This document shows, piece by piece, positions 27,507 through 29,124 of a DNA stretch of 29,124 nt. The DNA is from a virus, in IMG/VR virus record IMGVR_UViG_3300030098_002844, positions 1-29,124 of that record; one strand, given 5' to 3'. Under the pieces are notes generated by a model. The model was not told the DNA's origin. It ran no database searches and saw only the letters and a program-made list of their open reading frames with translations. Position 1 is the first letter of the stretch, and the number at the start of each line of letters is the position of its first letter. The position numbers and the translations under genes are program-made.

Positions 27507-27871
27507 CATGGAAAAAAGATGCTCTTGTTCATGCAGAACAGGAAGCACCAAGAGAATCGTGTGGACTCCTTGTTTATTATCAAAATAAAAATAAATATAT
27601 TCCTTGCAAAAATTTAGCTTTACATAATGATTTACAATTTTTGCTAGATCCTTTGGATTGGGCTGTTACTGAGGATAAATATGGCAGAATTTATGCTGTT
27701 ATACATTCTCATCCAATTGGTACTGAGCATCCTAGTGAAGCAGATGTTATAAGTTGTAAACGATCTAATGTAACTTGGTATATTATTGGACTAAAAACAA
27801 AAAGATGGTTTAAATTTAATCCAACAGATAAAATAGAAACATTACAGAAAGATCCATGCTTAAGACAGTAA
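27503..27871 (+). CDS. JAB/MPN metallopeptidase (gpK N-domain-like) tail protein
   Basis: A 122-residue JAMM domain: E-S-C-G-L-L, then H-S-H-P-I-G-T-E-H-P-S-E-A-D giving the H-x-H-P-x(5)-P-S-x-x-D zinc site with both His and the Asp. The catalytic Glu may be one of those near R-E-S. In lambda gpK the JAB domain is followed by an NlpC/P60 domain; here it stands alone. It probably acts with the gpI-like protein downstream during tail tip assembly or cell-wall entry. Confidence 0.9.
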   Translation: MTWKKDALVHAEQEAPRESCGLLVYYQNKNKYIPCKNLALHNDLQFLLDPLDWAVTEDKYGRIYAVIHSHPIGTEHPSEADVISCKRSNVTWYIIGLKTKRWFKFNPTDKIETLQKDPCLRQ

Positions 27872-28422
27872 AACTATATGGTGATCTGGCTGAGTTTGTA
27901 GGATGGAAAGAACAGAAGGCAGATGTAAAAAATACAAGAGAAGTTATGAAGTTTTTATTGTGTAATCATCCAAAGCTAGAAACATACATGATTGATAAAT
28001 TTTACAAGGTAGATATTGGTGGATATAACGTGACAGAGGAAAATATGCTTGACCCTATAACAGAGGAAATAAAAATAATACCAGTTGTTGAAGGAAAAAT
28101 ATTTGGAATAATAGCTGGTATTGGTTTGTTATTTGGTGGTGCAGCATTACCAACAGCAGGCTTACTTGGTTTTATTGGTACAGCAGCAACAGCTATAGGA
28201 ACTTCTTTAATTATCAATGATGTAACTAATTATTTAACACCAAAGCCTAAAGGTCTGTCATCTTTAGAACCAGAAGATGCCACTGTTAACTTCGCATTTA
28301 GTGGAGTCACAAACGTTAGTCGTGCTGGTGTTGCTTTACCTCTTGTCTATGGAGATATTTTTGTCGGAAGTATAAATGTATCAAATGGAATTGATACAGA
28401 CCAGATTGAGGTTTCTGTCTAA
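27856..28422 (+). CDS. Tail assembly protein (lambda gpI-like, ubiquitin-like fold)
   Basis: A 188-residue protein. The N-terminal 80 residues look like a beta-grasp domain (L-K-T-V-K-L-Y-G-D-L-A-E-F, R-E-V-M-K-F-L-L, I-K-I-I-P-V-V-E-G). A hydrophobic Gly-rich segment follows (I-F-G-I-I-A-G-I-G-L-L-F-G-G), then N-Y-L-T-P-K-P-K-G and a conserved-looking G-V-A-L-P-L-V-Y-G-D-I-F-V-G-S end. The JAB-plus-ubiquitin-like pair is known from lambda-type tails. The start overlaps the JAB gene by 16 bases. Confidence 0.85.
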   Translation: MLKTVKLYGDLAEFVGWKEQKADVKNTREVMKFLLCNHPKLETYMIDKFYKVDIGGYNVTEENMLDPITEEIKIIPVVEGKIFGIIAGIGLLFGGAALPTAGLLGFIGTAATAIGTSLIINDVTNYLTPKPKGLSSLEPEDATVNFAFSGVTNVSRAGVALPLVYGDIFVGSINVSNGIDTDQIEVSV

Positions 28423-29124
28423 TGCCATTTGAAGATGATTTTGGTGGAAGTGTATTTCAATCACATTATTTTGGTGAAATCACAGATCAGCAGTTAGATT
28501 CTTACCTTAAGGAATTTGGTAATAGTTCATTAGGAAATAATGTCGTATTTGATGCTGCTGGAAAGTTAGTTGAAATAGAAGGTATTACTGTTGAAACTGG
28601 CAGTTACAGTCAGTCAGGAACAACAGTAACAATCACACATGATGGTAGTGAAACAATAAATGTAGGTGATGTTTTAAACGTAATACTAAATGTTGGTGCT
28701 GTTGCTACTGAAGTTAGAGAAGAATTAACAGTAGCTTCAGTTACTTCATCAACTGTTTTTACTGTTACTCGTACAACTTCTGCTACAGTTTCAGCCGAAG
28801 TAGTTAGTTTCTATAAGGAAGATGTTCCGCAATCTAGTACTTATTCTCAATCAACAAATACAATTACTGTCACTCACAGTGGTGCAAAAACATTAGCTGT
28901 TGGTGATGTCGTTGACCTAAACGTAACATCTGGTTCTGGTACAACAGAAAATGTAACTGTCACCTCTGTCACCTCCTCAACAGAATTTAAGGTAGAAAGT
29001 AGTACTTCTGTCTCCACATCTGGTAATGCCACTTTTACAAAACAGAATAGTGTAAACATAACAGCAGGTGATGTTGATGGCATACAAACTACTACAGATT
29101 CCTTACTATCCAGTAAGCAATCCA
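28422..29124 (+). CDS. Tail tip or fibre-region protein, 3' end missing
   Basis: An open frame of 234 codons running off the window, starting on the last base of the gpI-like stop (TAATG). The N-terminus is acidic (M-P-F-E-D-D-F-G-G-S-V-F). Two related beta-rich repeats follow, from about residue 63 and about 143, each with S-Q-S-x-x-T-x-T-x-T-H-x-G, V-G-D-V and a V-T-S-S-T-x-F-x-V segment. Position suggests the tip-attachment (gpJ) gene or a protein just before it. The visible N-terminus is not clearly gpJ, so I leave it as a tail tip protein. Confidence 0.7.
   Translation, partial: MPFEDDFGGSVFQSHYFGEITDQQLDSYLKEFGNSSLGNNVVFDAAGKLVEIEGITVETGSYSQSGTTVTITHDGSETINVGDVLNVILNVGAVATEVREELTVASVTSSTVFTVTRTTSATVSAEVVSFYKEDVPQSSTYSQSTNTITVTHSGAKTLAVGDVVDLNVTSGSGTTENVTVTSVTSSTEFKVESSTSVSTSGNATFTKQNSVNITAGDVDGIQTTTDSLLSSKQS

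Noticed and set aside
1-29124. CRISPR array, insertion sequence or integrase/att site
   Set aside because: No repeat-spacer pattern, transposase or recombinase gene was seen on either strand.

Overview
This window is an almost gap-free stretch of a double-stranded DNA tailed-phage genome with a long, lambda-like siphovirus tail module. It is AT-rich, with very short intergenic spaces, many ATGA and TAATG start/stop overlaps, and many tiny genes. No integrase, DNA polymerase, RNA polymerase, endolysin, tRNA or photosynthesis gene is visible. Several small families (the DUF5872-, DUF5824- and DUF6321-like basic proteins and the secreted repeat-type proteins at the left edge) recall marine cyanophages and uncultured marine phages. 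A marine bacterial, perhaps picocyanobacterial, host is therefore my guess, not a demonstration.

Layout, left to right. (i) 1-1109, minus strand: two secreted or virion-type proteins, the first cut by the window edge, and a two-helix holin-like protein. They diverge from two small plus-strand genes (1216-1652) across a 10-bp inverted repeat. (ii) 1645-7527, minus strand: the early region. One transcription unit starts at about 5980 and holds small unknown proteins, a RecE-type PD-(D/E)XK exonuclease, an ERF annealing protein, a helix-turn-helix protein and a small protein with an SSB-like C-terminal tip. A second unit starts at about 7540 and ends with a DUF2958 protein and an HNH-AP2 homing endonuclease. 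(iii) 7528-8759: control region with four promoters that share an upstream box (CACCA-N8-ACCGAACA), a papain-like-fold protein, a small unknown protein, two hairpin terminators and a multibranched RNA candidate. (iv) 8755-10547: RusA resolvase facing a replication initiator that seems to contain an internal iteron origin, then a Cys-cluster protein. (v) 10534-13696: a nucleic-acid modification cassette. (vi) 13696-29124: packaging, head and tail genes in canonical order, with a -1 frameshift in the tail chaperone, ending inside a protein that follows the gpK- and gpI-like genes.

The cassette in (v) is the most interesting part. It encodes, overlapping or abutting, a ParB/Srx-fold protein with a C-terminal CxxC, an asparagine-synthetase-type PP-loop ATPase without a glutaminase domain, a complete C5-cytosine DNA methyltransferase, a 52-residue unknown protein, and a methyltransferase-fold protein that resembles CmoA, the enzyme that makes carboxy-S-adenosylmethionine (Cx-SAM). 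The C5 methyltransferase has Arg in place of the near-invariant Asn of motif X (G-R-A-V-P-P instead of G-N-A-V-P-P). From memory, replacing that Asn with a basic residue in an engineered enzyme (M.MpeI N374K) lets it use Cx-SAM and deposit 5-carboxymethylcytosine. Together these suggest a natural DNA carboxymethylation pathway, perhaps followed by ATP-driven amidation of the new carboxylate by the PP-loop enzyme. The gene content and the substitution are read from the sequence. The chemistry is inference.
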